The notes below the pieces were generated by a model. That model made no database searches. It saw nothing but the letters and a program-made list of their open reading frames with translations, and was not told the origin of the DNA. Made by a program: the position numbers and the translations under genes. A stretch of DNA of 64,000 bases, taken from positions 372,001-436,000 of the forward strand of contig NZ_QMFY01000002.1 of NCBI RefSeq assembly GCF_003286915.1, written 5' to 3'. This document shows, one piece after another, positions 44,660 through 55,329 of the stretch; within the stretch, counting starts at the first letter, position 1, and each line of letters begins with the position of its first letter. This DNA comes from Pseudochryseolinea flava (GTDB taxonomy: Bacteria > Bacteroidota > Bacteroidia > Cytophagales > Cyclobacteriaceae).

Positions 44660-47254
44660 TTAATTCACGATCAATGTCTGTGCCGTGTTTGTCCTTGAGT
44701 TTTTGATTTTGATAATGTACTGTCCTTTCTTCAACCCCGCTGTTGGGTAAGTCAAATTGGGCGTGGTTGTAATGGTTTCGTGTACAACGGTTCCTGACAA
44801 CGTTACGATCGTAATCTTTGTTTGCTCCGCATCAACACTTGGAAATTCTAATGTGAGGCTTTTGCCCAAGTGCACTGGATTCGGATACATCAAAAATTCA
44901 TTCGGGTTTATACTCTTCTTGATCTCGGCAATTTCTTCCGTGTGCTTGAAAGAGTGTCCGCAATACTTTGACCAATCAATGCCCACAACCGAGGCGACAT
45001 CGGTTGCTGTGCGGGCGCCTAAAGTGGCTGAATTGTACCATTTCGTATTAACACTTGCCGTTCCCGTTACACCGGTTACCAAGCGAAGGCGATAGTCGTA
45101 GTGCGCTGTGCGTGTAGACTCACCGTTGTATATGTAATCGGTGTTGGTAATCACTGCAATGACAACACCGTTCGCTGGCGGCGAATCCAACCGTAAACTA
45201 CAAGCACCGCTGCTCACATATTGGCTGTACACGGGAGTTCCTGTCGTGGTACGATAAACAAGTTGGCATGTCATGTTTGCTCCGATCGGTTCAAAGTTCA
45301 CCGTCACCATGTTCCCTGTTACAGTAAGTGGTATTTGATTGGCTCCCGACCATCCAGGAAGTGTTCGTGCTTCGGGTGTTAAGAGCCCCGCGTTATTGGT
45401 CGTGACAACGTATGGCGTAGCATTCCACACAGCAGGGTTTAGCCAAGATGGTTGCCACTCGGCTTGAATGGCTTGTCCGAAGTGCGCATCCATCAACGCA
45501 AGTATCGCGCCCTTCCACACACCGAAGTCAACAAGCGCTTGCTTTGCACGATACTCCGTAATGAGCCTGCGCATTTGTGTTGCGCCTATGCCAGATGCTA
45601 CACCCTCGAGCACACGATTCGGGGAGTTTCTCCAAATCCAAGGCACTGCACCATCGCCTAACGATAAACCTAAGAATGTTGGAAACGAACTGCTGTATTG
45701 ATGACCACCGAGGTATGTGCGCCATGTACAAATTTGTTGATTGCCATTAAACATATTTACACCTTCTGCCGATGGCCCTCCGAAACTTCCATCTTGCAAC
45801 CAACCGGAGTAACATTCGATTGGCATGAATGGCGCAATGAAATCCGTTCCATTTAGATCGCCCATCGACGAGAAGTTGTTCGTTCTTCTAGCATCCGCAG
45901 TTTGTTGCAGCCACACATTTCCCCCCTCGTGAAACCATGCTGATTGTTTTACCCCAGGTAAGTCTGCAAGCAATGAGTGAATACCTTCGTGAACCATTGC
46001 GCCGCGTTGTCCTTCACGATCGCTGTAGGGACAGGCTGGATCAAAACTATATACGGGATAATAAGATGCTAGCACCATCGGCCAATTTGTTCCGTTGTAG
46101 TAAATGGCACTCTGCCAACCGCCGAGATCTGTGTTGGATGCATCGTCGGTACAGAGTCCCGACCCAAAGAGATACACCGCGCTACGATAACCATTCTTCG
46201 CGCGCAAATCTGGTGGCCATCCCATGTTGTCGCGGAAATACGCAAAATCAGTATTCAGTCGTGCTAACATTGGTGTGACTGCCGCACTCGTTACTAACGA
46301 ATTTGCCGTCGGACCTTTTCTAAAACACCACCATTGTGAGGATTGTGTCGATACAACTTCAGGACAGTCATTGAGAACTTGTGTTGGTGTTTGGAGTGCG
46401 GGAAACTCATCTCTGAAATTGTAGCTGATCGATGGCGAGTAGCTCGGCCAGGTGTATGGGTTGCCGTTCCCACCACCGCCGATGGCGATCGTATGGTTCA
46501 ATGTAGTTTGCGTTCCACACGAATTGGTGTAGCGCGCAACGTAGGTGCCTGTAGATGCAGCTTGCACATTGCTGATCGTAATTTCTCGTGTCGATGCTGT
46601 GAAGTTATTGGGGCCCGTCCATGACCATGAACCTCCGGAGCCTGGCTGTGGCCCAAATTTGACGCTTGCACCTGCCACAACGGTAGCGCTACTGGTTTGC
46701 GACCATGTGTCTGCATTCACTTGCGTGTATGGCGTGATCGTCGTTCCATTACAGGTGGACGCCGATCCCATCGCCCGCCATTCAAGAACACCCGTGGACT
46801 GAGTTGAATTACGCATCGACAACCGAATTCTCCTCGTAGTCACAGCCGTGAACGATCGGGTGTTGAATGCATTCTTAACCAAAGGAACGGTTCCAACATT
46901 TACCCAAGCGCTGCCATTCCAATTTTCAACATACGCTGTGGTGGGTGTTAACACACCGCCGCCATCGTCAAACCAATATACTTGTACCGAACTGATTACA
47001 TAATCCGACGTCCAATCATATTGAACCCACTGCAAACTATTGGGGTTATTCCAATTGCCATAGGCACCATGCGATTTGTCGTTGGAATTTGCTGGCGTGA
47101 AGCCGTCATTTAACGCCGCAATGGTTTCCCAAGCGGAAACATATGAGGTAGTGCTCGTTGCGGAAGGTGCAACATTACTCTGTCCGAAAATGCCAGTCGT
47201 GAGAAACATCAAAAAACATGTAGCATAAAAATTTAAACAATACAGTCTTTTCAT
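44660..47254 (-). CDS. T9SS-secreted gluzincin-like metallopeptidase with discoidin domain
   Basis: This 864-residue secreted protein has a signal peptide (~1-24). A discoidin-like carbohydrate-binding module (~28-165; QWVQYDW, VYWFDDGGG) and an Ig-like domain (~168-255; CGTQTTLNHTI) follow. The central domain (~270-620) carries the zinc-peptidase motif HEGIH (422-426), with a second helix WFHEGGNVW whose Glu443 sits where gluzincins place the third zinc ligand. The last ~75 residues are a type A T9SS sorting domain (FLMYPNPVHLGKSLTLEF). I do not recognise a named peptidase family; DUF6055-type proteins are a possible match. It lies between two PULs with its own terminator, and shares its discoidin type with the GH127 enzyme. 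Confidence 0.72.
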   Translation of the reverse strand: MKRLYCLNFYATCFLMFLTTGIFGQSNVAPSATSTTSYVSAWETIAALNDGFTPANSNDKSHGAYGNWNNPNSLQWVQYDWTSDYVISSVQVYWFDDGGGVLTPTTAYVENWNGSAWVNVGTVPLVKNAFNTRSFTAVTTRRIRLSMRNSTQSTGVLEWRAMGSASTCNGTTITPYTQVNADTWSQTSSATVVAGASVKFGPQPGSGGSWSWTGPNNFTASTREITISNVQAASTGTYVARYTNSCGTQTTLNHTIAIGGGGNGNPYTWPSYSPSISYNFRDEFPALQTPTQVLNDCPEVVSTQSSQWWCFRKGPTANSLVTSAAVTPMLARLNTDFAYFRDNMGWPPDLRAKNGYRSAVYLFGSGLCTDDASNTDLGGWQSAIYYNGTNWPMVLASYYPVYSFDPACPYSDREGQRGAMVHEGIHSLLADLPGVKQSAWFHEGGNVWLQQTADARRTNNFSSMGDLNGTDFIAPFMPIECYSGWLQDGSFGGPSAEGVNMFNGNQQICTWRTYLGGHQYSSSFPTFLGLSLGDGAVPWIWRNSPNRVLEGVASGIGATQMRRLITEYRAKQALVDFGVWKGAILALMDAHFGQAIQAEWQPSWLNPAVWNATPYVVTTNNAGLLTPEARTLPGWSGANQIPLTVTGNMVTVNFEPIGANMTCQLVYRTTTGTPVYSQYVSSGACSLRLDSPPANGVVIAVITNTDYIYNGESTRTAHYDYRLRLVTGVTGTASVNTKWYNSATLGARTATDVASVVGIDWSKYCGHSFKHTEEIAEIKKSINPNEFLMYPNPVHLGKSLTLEFPSVDAEQTKITIVTLSGTVVHETITTTPNLTYPTAGLKKGQYIIKIKNSRTNTAQTLIVN

Positions 47255-47748
47255 AGGTCTGGTTTTAGAGATAATAGTTTTCCAGTCGACTTGATTTCAA
47301 ATCGCTGTAGATATCAATTGTGTGTTAGAATGAACTCAGTTTTGAAACTGATGCCTACCGTGTAAGCGTTGGATCACATGGGGTATTGGTCTAGCCGGTC
47401 CGTTGTGTACTGAAACGAATTGAGACAATCTTTGGGACGTAGATTTTGAAATTGAAGTCTTTACCCTTTGAGCTTGATTAACTACCGATGGATAGTAAGT
47501 CAATAGTGTGAATAACATCGTGCGCCCACTCGCCCATCCCTGTTACCCGTGCTGCGAAATTATCCCGATCAAAAATAGTTTTGATACCAGTGCAGATACA
47601 TGTATACCAATCCTGCGATTGATGATTGAAGCTACACTGCATCACGAGAAATGTTTTTGTAGATATTCGCTTTTCATCATACGATCTTAGCACGAATCAC
47701 AAATTACCTTATTTCTCCGATATGAACTTCGCTGTATTATAAAAACAA
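47255..47748. other. 494-base intergenic region
   Basis: The region lies between the start of the zincin-like gene and the PUL 2 terminator. A minus-strand TATTTTTG at 47577-47570 matches the -7 consensus but has no -33 partner at the right distance. Two short frames (60-70 codons) have no recognisable features. No RNA gene is evident. Confidence 0.4.
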
Positions 47749-47780
47749 ACTGTCCAGATTGATTGCTCAACCTGGACAGT
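47749..47780 (-). terminator. Terminator of PUL 2
   Basis: ACTGTCCAG (47749-47757) and CTGGACAGT (47772-47780) form a perfect 9-bp stem with a 14-base loop. On the minus strand it is followed by TTTGTTTTTATAAT. It lies about 30 bases after the SusD stop codon. Confidence 0.8.
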
Positions 47781-47806
47781 ACCGCTATTCGCCAGTTTAC
47801 TAATTT

Positions 47807-49411
47807 CTAATAGCCATCGTTCTGTTCAAGTTTCAAATTCGTTTCACGTTGCTGCTGAGGAATAGGAAAGATCACGCGATGATTCCCGTTCGGCACGTGT
47901 GTTAACCAACTTTTTGTAGTGTACACCCCGAAGCGTATTAGATCTTGCTTACGATGATGTTCGCCTACAAATTCCCAAGCGAGTTCATCCAATAACCTCC
48001 CAAATTCGATATCGGCGCCGCCTTCAAAATCTGTAACAACACCTTCTTCATACTTCCCATATGCATATGAGCTTCCTTCTGCAAGATCTTCAGCTGACAC
48101 TATTGCCTTAGCGGGGGTAGCCGGAAATGCACGTTGACGAACTGCGGTAACAATTTCGGCTGCCTCAGTAGCCCCCGACGCTCCTCCTGTGCGGAGAAGA
48201 CATTCTGCTTTCATCATCAGTGCATCTGTATACCTGAATAAAGGCACATCATTATCGGGACCCGACGTAAATCCAATCGGAATTTCATATTTCACAAATC
48301 GAAACCCCTCATTGTATTCTGCTTCATCTACGCTGGTCATGTAATTGATGTATTCAAATTGTTCGCCACCGACCATGATTGGACTTCCAGACGCAGAAAA
48401 CTGAGGACCGCCAAGCCAGCAATCTTTAAGTCGCACGTCATCTTCATCATAGGTATCAATGAACTGCGGGATACCACAGCTTCCCCCCCATGGCTCAGGC
48501 ATATTGAACGTAGAGGCACTCAAAGGGTGAAGTGTTTTAAACTGGTAATAGGTATTCGCATTTCCGGTGAAGTCTTTGCTAAACGGAATCGAAAATATTT
48601 CCTCAGGTGTGTTTGTATTGTTCACCGCAAAATTGGCTTTGTATGACGCCAACAATGAAAACTTGTTACTTGAAATAATATCGTTCACTTGTAACAACGC
48701 GTCATCATAGCGATCGGTGTTGATATACACTTCCGAGTTCAAATAGAGTTTTGCTAGTACCATTTTCGCCGCCCACTGTGTAAAGCGCCCGTATGTTTTC
48801 TGAGTGTTCTCCACACTAAGTTGGGGCATCACTTCGGTGAGCTCTCCTTCGATAAAGTCATAGACTTCCTGGCCTGTATTTTGTTCCGGGAGAAATCCAG
48901 GTTCTACATCGAAACGCGTAACGATTGGTACATTTCTAAAATTATCAAGCAACAAGTAATAATAAAATGCGCGCAGTGCCCGAAGTTCGGCAAGAACTGC
49001 TTCCTTGTTATCGACTGCACCAAGTTGTTCGATTTGAAATGCCGCTTTATTGCAAAGGTTAATTCCGGCATACGTACGCACCCAAAGGTTGTTACCGTGC
49101 TCTATCGCAGGTCCCCAGGTATGTTTGTGCATGTCAAGATAAAGATCTCCCCATCCGATGCCGACCCGAAATGGTGTAACAATTAGATCTGATGATTCCT
49201 CATATACATCGAATAGTCCGTTCCAGTGCCAATACACCTCTCGCAAGTTAGCATATGCGGGCGCAATGATGGTATTCAAATCGCTTGCCGTCAATGCGGT
49301 TTCATCTGCAGATATCGAATCATATAGCTTCTCATCCAAATCTGTACAAGCAAACAACGCTGATGAAAACAAAATGCTCGTTACTATATTTTTTAAACGT
49401 AATCTTTTCAT
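47807..49411 (-). CDS. susD: SusD/RagB family lipoprotein (PUL 2)
   Basis: This 534-residue lipoprotein has a lipobox cysteine in FSSALFACTDLDEKLYD and SusD-type helices (AYANLREVYWHWN, LRALRAFYYYLLLDNF). The C-terminal region RLLDELAWEFVGEHHRKQDLIRFG is the family hallmark. It would bind oligosaccharides on the surface and pass them to the upstream SusC. The ATG at 49411 starts a normal lipoprotein signal. The gene follows SusC by 11 bases and ends the operon at a terminator. It is clearly distinct from the SusD of PUL 1. Confidence 0.92.
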   Translation of the reverse strand: MKRLRLKNIVTSILFSSALFACTDLDEKLYDSISADETALTASDLNTIIAPAYANLREVYWHWNGLFDVYEESSDLIVTPFRVGIGWGDLYLDMHKHTWGPAIEHGNNLWVRTYAGINLCNKAAFQIEQLGAVDNKEAVLAELRALRAFYYYLLLDNFRNVPIVTRFDVEPGFLPEQNTGQEVYDFIEGELTEVMPQLSVENTQKTYGRFTQWAAKMVLAKLYLNSEVYINTDRYDDALLQVNDIISSNKFSLLASYKANFAVNNTNTPEEIFSIPFSKDFTGNANTYYQFKTLHPLSASTFNMPEPWGGSCGIPQFIDTYDEDDVRLKDCWLGGPQFSASGSPIMVGGEQFEYINYMTSVDEAEYNEGFRFVKYEIPIGFTSGPDNDVPLFRYTDALMMKAECLLRTGGASGATEAAEIVTAVRQRAFPATPAKAIVSAEDLAEGSSYAYGKYEEGVVTDFEGGADIEFGRLLDELAWEFVGEHHRKQDLIRFGVYTTKSWLTHVPNGNHRVIFPIPQQQRETNLKLEQNDGY

Positions 49412-49422
49412 AAAAGGCAATT

Positions 49423-52400
49423 TTAAAAATTGATATCAACACCTACCGTAAATGTTCTCACAATTGGATACTTATCGCGGTTATCAATACCCTGTAGTCG
49501 GATATCGCCAACTGGAATTTCTGGATCGATTCCTTTGTAGCCAGTGATCGTTGCGAGGTTCGATCCTGACAAATAAAACCTTACGGAACGCACATACTTC
49601 AGGGCAGACATGTCTAGATTATAGCCTAACGTCGCATTTTCAATTTTCACGTAATCACCATCTTCAAGATAGTAACTAACGAAAGCTTGATTCAAATATG
49701 AAAGTCGTCTTTTGCCATATACATTGTCCATGGACGAGCGAAGTACGTTGTAGTTAATGTTCGGATTCTCATAGAACATGCGTTGCTGATTCATGATCTG
49801 GTATTTAAACGCTCCACTCATCACGATGCTAAGATCAAAATTCTTATATCGAAATGTATTCGTCCACCCGACCCGCATTTTTGGAATTCCATTACCTAAA
49901 ATTTGACTATTCACATCGCTGGCCATGGAATTATTTGTCATGTTTTGTCGAGTTCCATCAGGAAGTTCAATTACCCACAGGCCGTCTTCACTAATGTCAA
50001 CTGATTTCAATCCCCAGAAATTACCCATTGGTTGTCCTGGCTGTAACCGGTGCGAAACCATGGAAATAGGTTCGCTAATTCCCCAAAGATTAATGTAATC
50101 ACCTTTGATCTCATAGAGATCGTTTGATAAGCTGATGAGCTTGTTCTTATTGTACGAGTAAGTCAACGTTGAGCTCCACTCAAAATCACCGGTTCGGACA
50201 GGGATTGTTTTCACTAAAACTTCAACACCGCGGTTCTCCAATTCTCCTACGTTAGCCAGTGTCTCATCATGCAGGTTCGGCGGTTGTGGAACAGAATATA
50301 ACCACAAAAGATTTTCCGTTTTTTTAACGTATGTGTCAATGCTTCCTGCTACCCTGTTTTCTAGAAAACCAAAATCTACTCCAACGTTAAATTCCGACGA
50401 CTCCTCCCATTTCAAATTAGGATTTTCATTTGCTTGAGCAACTAGACCATTTACCCATTTTCCATCATCATAAAAGTAAACACCTTCATACGTGAGCAAC
50501 GGTTTCGATTGATATGAATTACGTGGTATAACACCGGTGATTCCCCACCCTGCCCGAAGTTTCAACAGATTGATAGCACCTGCACTTTCAAGAAAAGACT
50601 CATTGCTAATCGTCCAACCCGTAGAGATCGCTGGGAATGTTCCCCATTTATAGTTTGCTCCGAATTTGGATGATCCTTCTCGTCTCACACTTGCCATGAT
50701 ATTGAAGCGATCGTCAAACCCATAGTTCACACGACCAAAGAAGCCAACGAGTCGGTTGTCATTTTTATAACTTGACATCCGCGCTGTTCCCAGACGCATG
50801 GCATTACCGGAGCCTAAATTATTGTAGGAATATTCACTTGTTGGAAAATCGAAATTATTTGCCCAATCGCCTTGATTTACATTGTACTGGTAGCTATATC
50901 CCCCGAGGATCGTAAGCGAATGATTTGAAAAATCTTTGGTGTACTTCGATGTCAACTCAAGATAATCCGTTCTCAAATCGTCGTTAGCACGTGATGCAAA
51001 TCCATTGCGACGTGGTCCTTTCAGAGAATTGTAATGTTTTTTTGTTTCCGAATAACCTCGGAAATTATTTCTTATTTCCGTCGCTACCATCAAATTGGTT
51101 TCCCATGCATTGAGTGGTATCAACGCTATATTTCCAGTTAGCCGTGTCCAGTTATTGGTCAGAACACCATCCGTTTCATTTACCATTCCAACCGGGTTGA
51201 TATATTGAAGACGATCGGTTTCAATGTATGAGCCATCATCTTTTTTAATACCGAGCATGGGATTACGCATCAGCGCATTGCGATAAATGAGGTTGTTAAA
51301 CGATACACCATCTCCCAAAGCACCGATATCTTGCATGCCGCGCAACACATTAGCGCTAATTCTAACCTTGTCATCAAATAAAGATTGATTTATGTCCAAT
51401 GACAGCCTTAACTCTTCATTGTACGAACCTTTGAACACCCCATCTTGATTGACGAAGTTAACGTTAGCAGCATAGCCCGATGATTGTCCACCACCACGAA
51501 GCGAGATGTTATGACTTTGCATGTATGCCTTTTGTGTAATCTCGTCTAGCCAATTTGTATCTGTAATGCCTCCGTTATCAGTGGCCTCCGTTATAAAATT
51601 GTTTTTGAACGTAAATTCCGACGCATATCTTTCATAATCCTTCGCGGTAAAAAAATCTGGTTTACGATATTGTCGAGACCATGCAGAATAGTGATTGTAT
51701 GTCAATCGTGCCGTCTTCCCTTTGTCGCCCTGTTTAGTTGTGATTAAGACTACTCCATTCGCCCCACGAGTACCATAAATCGCAGCCGCAGAAGCATCCT
51801 TTAATACATCAATCGAAGCAATGTCCGATGGAGAAATTGTATTAAAATCACCTGGAACACCATCGACTAAGATCAGCGGTGCTGCTGAACCCTCCAGCGT
51901 TGCAATACCGCGCAATGAAATTGTTGGCCCGGCAGCTGGATCTCCTGAACCATTCGTGATGGTAAGCCCTGCTACTTTTCCCTTGATCAATTCAGAAGCG
52001 TCGCGCATTGCACCAGCCGTAAAGTCTTTCTCTTTTACACTCGCAATCGCCGTGGTCACTTCACTCGCCTTTTGCGTGCCATACCCTACTACAACAACTT
52101 CATTGAGTGATATGAGATCCGGCATCATTACTACGTCAATTGTAGTATTTGCGCCAACAGTGATCTCTTCACTGAGATAACCGATAAAGCTGAACACTAA
52201 AACCGCATCAGCGTTCGGAACACTCACACTAAACTCGCCATTTGAATCCGAGGTCGTACCTGATGCAGTGCCCTTTACAAGAATGTTCACCCCAGGCAAA
52301 GCTTCTTTCTGATCTGAGGTTACTCTTCCCTTTATAATGGTCTGTGCACAAAGCTCGGATGTCCCCCATAACATCAGCATGAATCCCATCGATGTTATAA

Positions 52401-52428
52401 TAAAATGTTTAGTTAAAATTTTTCTCAT
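49423..52428 (-). CDS. susC: SusC/RagA family TonB-linked transporter (PUL 2)
   Basis: This 1001-residue outer-membrane transporter has a signal peptide, a carboxypeptidase-regulatory-like domain (~30-115), the VVVGYGTQKASEVTTAIASV segment, the plug with IYGTRGANGVVLITTKQG and a barrel ending TFTVGVDINF. It imports the oligosaccharide released by the surface enzymes. I chose the ATG at 52428 (MRKILTKHF); the longer frame from 52461 has a polar lead. It lies about 200 bases after the GH51 gene and 11 bases before SusD. Confidence 0.94.
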   Translation of the reverse strand: MRKILTKHFIITSMGFMLMLWGTSELCAQTIIKGRVTSDQKEALPGVNILVKGTASGTTSDSNGEFSVSVPNADAVLVFSFIGYLSEEITVGANTTIDVVMMPDLISLNEVVVVGYGTQKASEVTTAIASVKEKDFTAGAMRDASELIKGKVAGLTITNGSGDPAAGPTISLRGIATLEGSAAPLILVDGVPGDFNTISPSDIASIDVLKDASAAAIYGTRGANGVVLITTKQGDKGKTARLTYNHYSAWSRQYRKPDFFTAKDYERYASEFTFKNNFITEATDNGGITDTNWLDEITQKAYMQSHNISLRGGGQSSGYAANVNFVNQDGVFKGSYNEELRLSLDINQSLFDDKVRISANVLRGMQDIGALGDGVSFNNLIYRNALMRNPMLGIKKDDGSYIETDRLQYINPVGMVNETDGVLTNNWTRLTGNIALIPLNAWETNLMVATEIRNNFRGYSETKKHYNSLKGPRRNGFASRANDDLRTDYLELTSKYTKDFSNHSLTILGGYSYQYNVNQGDWANNFDFPTSEYSYNNLGSGNAMRLGTARMSSYKNDNRLVGFFGRVNYGFDDRFNIMASVRREGSSKFGANYKWGTFPAISTGWTISNESFLESAGAINLLKLRAGWGITGVIPRNSYQSKPLLTYEGVYFYDDGKWVNGLVAQANENPNLKWEESSEFNVGVDFGFLENRVAGSIDTYVKKTENLLWLYSVPQPPNLHDETLANVGELENRGVEVLVKTIPVRTGDFEWSSTLTYSYNKNKLISLSNDLYEIKGDYINLWGISEPISMVSHRLQPGQPMGNFWGLKSVDISEDGLWVIELPDGTRQNMTNNSMASDVNSQILGNGIPKMRVGWTNTFRYKNFDLSIVMSGAFKYQIMNQQRMFYENPNINYNVLRSSMDNVYGKRRLSYLNQAFVSYYLEDGDYVKIENATLGYNLDMSALKYVRSVRFYLSGSNLATITGYKGIDPEIPVGDIRLQGIDNRDKYPIVRTFTVGVDINF

Positions 52429-52629
52429 GCATTTTCTTTCATTTAGGTGAAATTGATGCATGAAAGTAGCGTGCTTAACCTAGGCGTTTTTTCCAAAAAT
52501 TATCTTTCTGTAATACGAATTTAGCATCACAAATTTGAAGGGCGATTTGGCTTAACGCAAAATGGAGGATACTCCCAACGCTTGTGCTGTCGGCGAGATA
52601 AAATGTATTCGTCCTATTTACATCCAAAA
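52429..52629. other. Intergenic region within PUL 2
   Basis: These 201 bases lie between GH51 and SusC. I find no exact TAnnTTTG box and no terminator hairpin, so it is unclear whether SusC has its own promoter or is read from GH51. Confidence 0.3.
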
Positions 52630-55188
52630 TTATTTCTTCATCCGAAGTATAGTGATTGACCAGGGTTTAAAATCGTATTGACTTTTTTGTCCCTTAACAT
52701 CAAAAGATTCACTTACAGGAATGAATTGCGTCGGTCGTTCAAAAGTATTCTCATCGTCAGCGCTGGGTGATGACAACGTAATCGCTTTGGCTTTGTGGTT
52801 CACTGTTCCACCCGATAACACAAGGTCAACTTTCCGCGATTGTGCCGAAGCATTTACAACCTTTACCACAACTTCATTACTCTGTTCGTCAACGCCGGCA
52901 ATAGCGAAAAAATCGCGAGGCTTTTCATAACGCATGAGTAGTTTTCCATCCAGGAAACATTCCACGGACGTGTTGGCTACCCGTAATTCAACATCATACC
53001 AACGGTTTATTTCAATCGGATTTTCAAGTCGAACAGGTTGCGACACAATCGCGTCACCGCCTTTGCTTACCGACTCGAACGCAGCAATTTTATTTACCCA
53101 AGCGCCGATATGAACGCGCAAGTAGTTATCGTTATCTTTAATCGCGAAAGGAATCATGAACGCATTATAGCCACTAATTTTTCGCGCCTTCAATTTCAGT
53201 GTATAGTTTGAAAAGGTTTTTCGCTGAAGCATCGCCATCGGCCACGCCCCTTCTGTTCGCTGCGCAATTACACCATTTTCTTCGGACCATTTTCCGCCAA
53301 CAAAATGCCAATCATTATTCCCCGCATTACCCGATTGAAATACTACCTTTCCATTCTCAATAATCTCGACATCGCGGAATTCGGCTTGCGTATCCCATGT
53401 ACTCAACGCAATCCCCCCGGTAAAAAATGGGATGTCTTTTGTAACAGGCGCATCAACGGTGGTGCTAAGATTGTACGACGCTTTGTTTTCATTCAACATT
53501 TTGATCGCATAATAAGAAATCCGCCCAAAGCTTCTTGCGTTATCAAACCTGATCAAATTCACTGGCCAGTCGGTATCATTTACATTTTCAAGCAACGGCG
53601 CATAACTACTCATCTTAATCATATCCGAATTACGCTCCATTCCTAAAATAAACGTTGCATCGTTCAGCGCGGCAGTCATGTTGCCATTCCCAACCCCAGC
53701 GTTACACGCATATTCTCCGACGTATAACTTCCAATCATTTCGTTCGTACTTATCGTACCAGTCGTGGTAGTTCATTGCCCAACCTGCCGCTTTGTACGCG
53801 TGTTCATCTGCGAAATCCATTTTATCAATCGCTTTGATTGTCGGTTGATTTAAATGTGCAATGCCCATTGCCGCAAGAATCTCCAATTGCGGATAACGTT
53901 CTTTGATGGCTTTGTAAAAAACATTAAACCGTTTTGCATATTCAACACCAACTTGTTCATTGCCAACTTCAATATATTTCAACGGAAAAGGATCTGGATG
54001 TCCGTTAGCAGCACGAACCGATCCCCACTTCGAGTCCTTTGGACCAATCGCATATTCAATCGCATCCAATACATCGGCAATGATTGCAGGAACACCGTCA
54101 TCTTTCACATGAACACCGCTACGCATTTCACAAGCAATTCCACAATTAAAAACATACATCGCTTTTGCATTGATGTCTTCGCAGAACTGTAAAAATTCAT
54201 GATAGCCAATTCCATCGGTAGACCAATATCCCCATGGACTATAGGTACCCGATCGTTTTTCCACCGGGCCAAGTGATCGTTTCCAATTCGGTGCGCTTTC
54301 AACACTGATACCTTCTACAAAACATCCACCAGGCCAACGCAGAAACGCCGGCTTCAACTCAGCAAGGTAATTGGCGAGATCAAGTCGCATTCCATTCGCA
54401 CGATCTTTAAATGTTTTCGTTGGGAACAGGGAAACGAAATCAATCCATACTTTTCCAACAGACGAGAACACCAACTCGAACTTCGCTTTCTGATGCGACG
54501 TTTTTGCTTTCAGAATGCCGTTAAAGTTTTGCCATTCATTAACATCGCGAATGTGAAATTTCTGTTCGGCTAATACCTGGCCGTCGATACTCACCAGTCG
54601 CGCTGTTACGTCACCACGATATCCTTGAGGCCGCGCATAAAATGTTAGCCTATACGTTGCATGCTGATCAACCTTGATCCCCCAATATCCATCATTCACT
54701 ATTTTAACTACGTTAGACGCATCGGCATTGACAATATCAATCTTTAGAGACCGAGGTGTTTCAACATGAAGAGGGTTTTGAAGGTCGAGCGATATATTTG
54801 CTTTTGCATTTCCGACAGAAGTCATAGACCATGCTGGGTAATCACTTTTCGCTTCAAAGGGCATCTTCCAATCAACGACACGATGAGCACCAAAATGTTC
54901 CGTTCGTGGTGGAATTATCCATCCCGAATCCAACACACATCCTTCCGGTATTCTGCTCTCTTCGAAACTTCTATTCTGTATCAACTCCGCATACAAACCA
55001 CCTTCTCCTCCGTGACTAATCTCTTCAAAGAAAATTCCATGTAAATCTTCAGAGATCTGCGCGCCTTTCGATTTCAAATCAATCGTAATCTTTGGATTGA
55101 CCTGAGCAAAACCGATAGGCGAGAGCAATGAAAATAGCGCCAACAGCAATGGCATTTTGGAGGTCCGATGCAGAAGTGAATGATGCAT
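52630..55188 (-). CDS. GH51 alpha-L-arabinofuranosidase with extra laminin-G-like insert
   Basis: This 852-residue secreted enzyme has a signal peptide (~12-29) and a beta-sandwich/barrel GH51 core. The acid/base is Glu411 in VGNEQVG, and the nucleophile is Glu492 in YVGEYACN. A concanavalin-like sandwich is inserted before the final GH51 strands (~600-740; GNNDWHFVGGKWSEENG, YTLKLKARKISGYNAF), probably a carbohydrate-binding module. The enzyme cleaves alpha-L-arabinofuranosides. The start is ATG 55188 or ATG 55155 (MPLLLALFSLL); both give a signal peptide. It is the first gene of PUL 2 and divergent from an AraC regulator. Confidence 0.9.
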   Translation of the reverse strand: MHHSLLHRTSKMPLLLALFSLLSPIGFAQVNPKITIDLKSKGAQISEDLHGIFFEEISHGGEGGLYAELIQNRSFEESRIPEGCVLDSGWIIPPRTEHFGAHRVVDWKMPFEAKSDYPAWSMTSVGNAKANISLDLQNPLHVETPRSLKIDIVNADASNVVKIVNDGYWGIKVDQHATYRLTFYARPQGYRGDVTARLVSIDGQVLAEQKFHIRDVNEWQNFNGILKAKTSHQKAKFELVFSSVGKVWIDFVSLFPTKTFKDRANGMRLDLANYLAELKPAFLRWPGGCFVEGISVESAPNWKRSLGPVEKRSGTYSPWGYWSTDGIGYHEFLQFCEDINAKAMYVFNCGIACEMRSGVHVKDDGVPAIIADVLDAIEYAIGPKDSKWGSVRAANGHPDPFPLKYIEVGNEQVGVEYAKRFNVFYKAIKERYPQLEILAAMGIAHLNQPTIKAIDKMDFADEHAYKAAGWAMNYHDWYDKYERNDWKLYVGEYACNAGVGNGNMTAALNDATFILGMERNSDMIKMSSYAPLLENVNDTDWPVNLIRFDNARSFGRISYYAIKMLNENKASYNLSTTVDAPVTKDIPFFTGGIALSTWDTQAEFRDVEIIENGKVVFQSGNAGNNDWHFVGGKWSEENGVIAQRTEGAWPMAMLQRKTFSNYTLKLKARKISGYNAFMIPFAIKDNDNYLRVHIGAWVNKIAAFESVSKGGDAIVSQPVRLENPIEINRWYDVELRVANTSVECFLDGKLLMRYEKPRDFFAIAGVDEQSNEVVVKVVNASAQSRKVDLVLSGGTVNHKAKAITLSSPSADDENTFERPTQFIPVSESFDVKGQKSQYDFKPWSITILRMKK

Positions 55189-55329
55189 GAGAGAAGATTA
55201 TAAAGAATAAAATTAAACACGGTGTTACGTGTAAATCGCACATATATTCACAGCATACAATACTATTTTACCAACCTTTGCGGTGTTTTTTTGGTGAAAA
55301 TGACATTCGCATATCAGAAAGTTTACTAC

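Noticed and set aside
47570-47577. Promoter of the zincin-like gene
   Set aside because: The -7 box fits on the minus strand but no -33 box lies at 17-21 bases, and TATTTTTG is easily found by chance in AT-rich DNA.
47336-47693. Short overlapping frames in the gap upstream of the zincin-like gene
   Set aside because: They lie on both strands in overlapping positions and have no signal peptide or motif.
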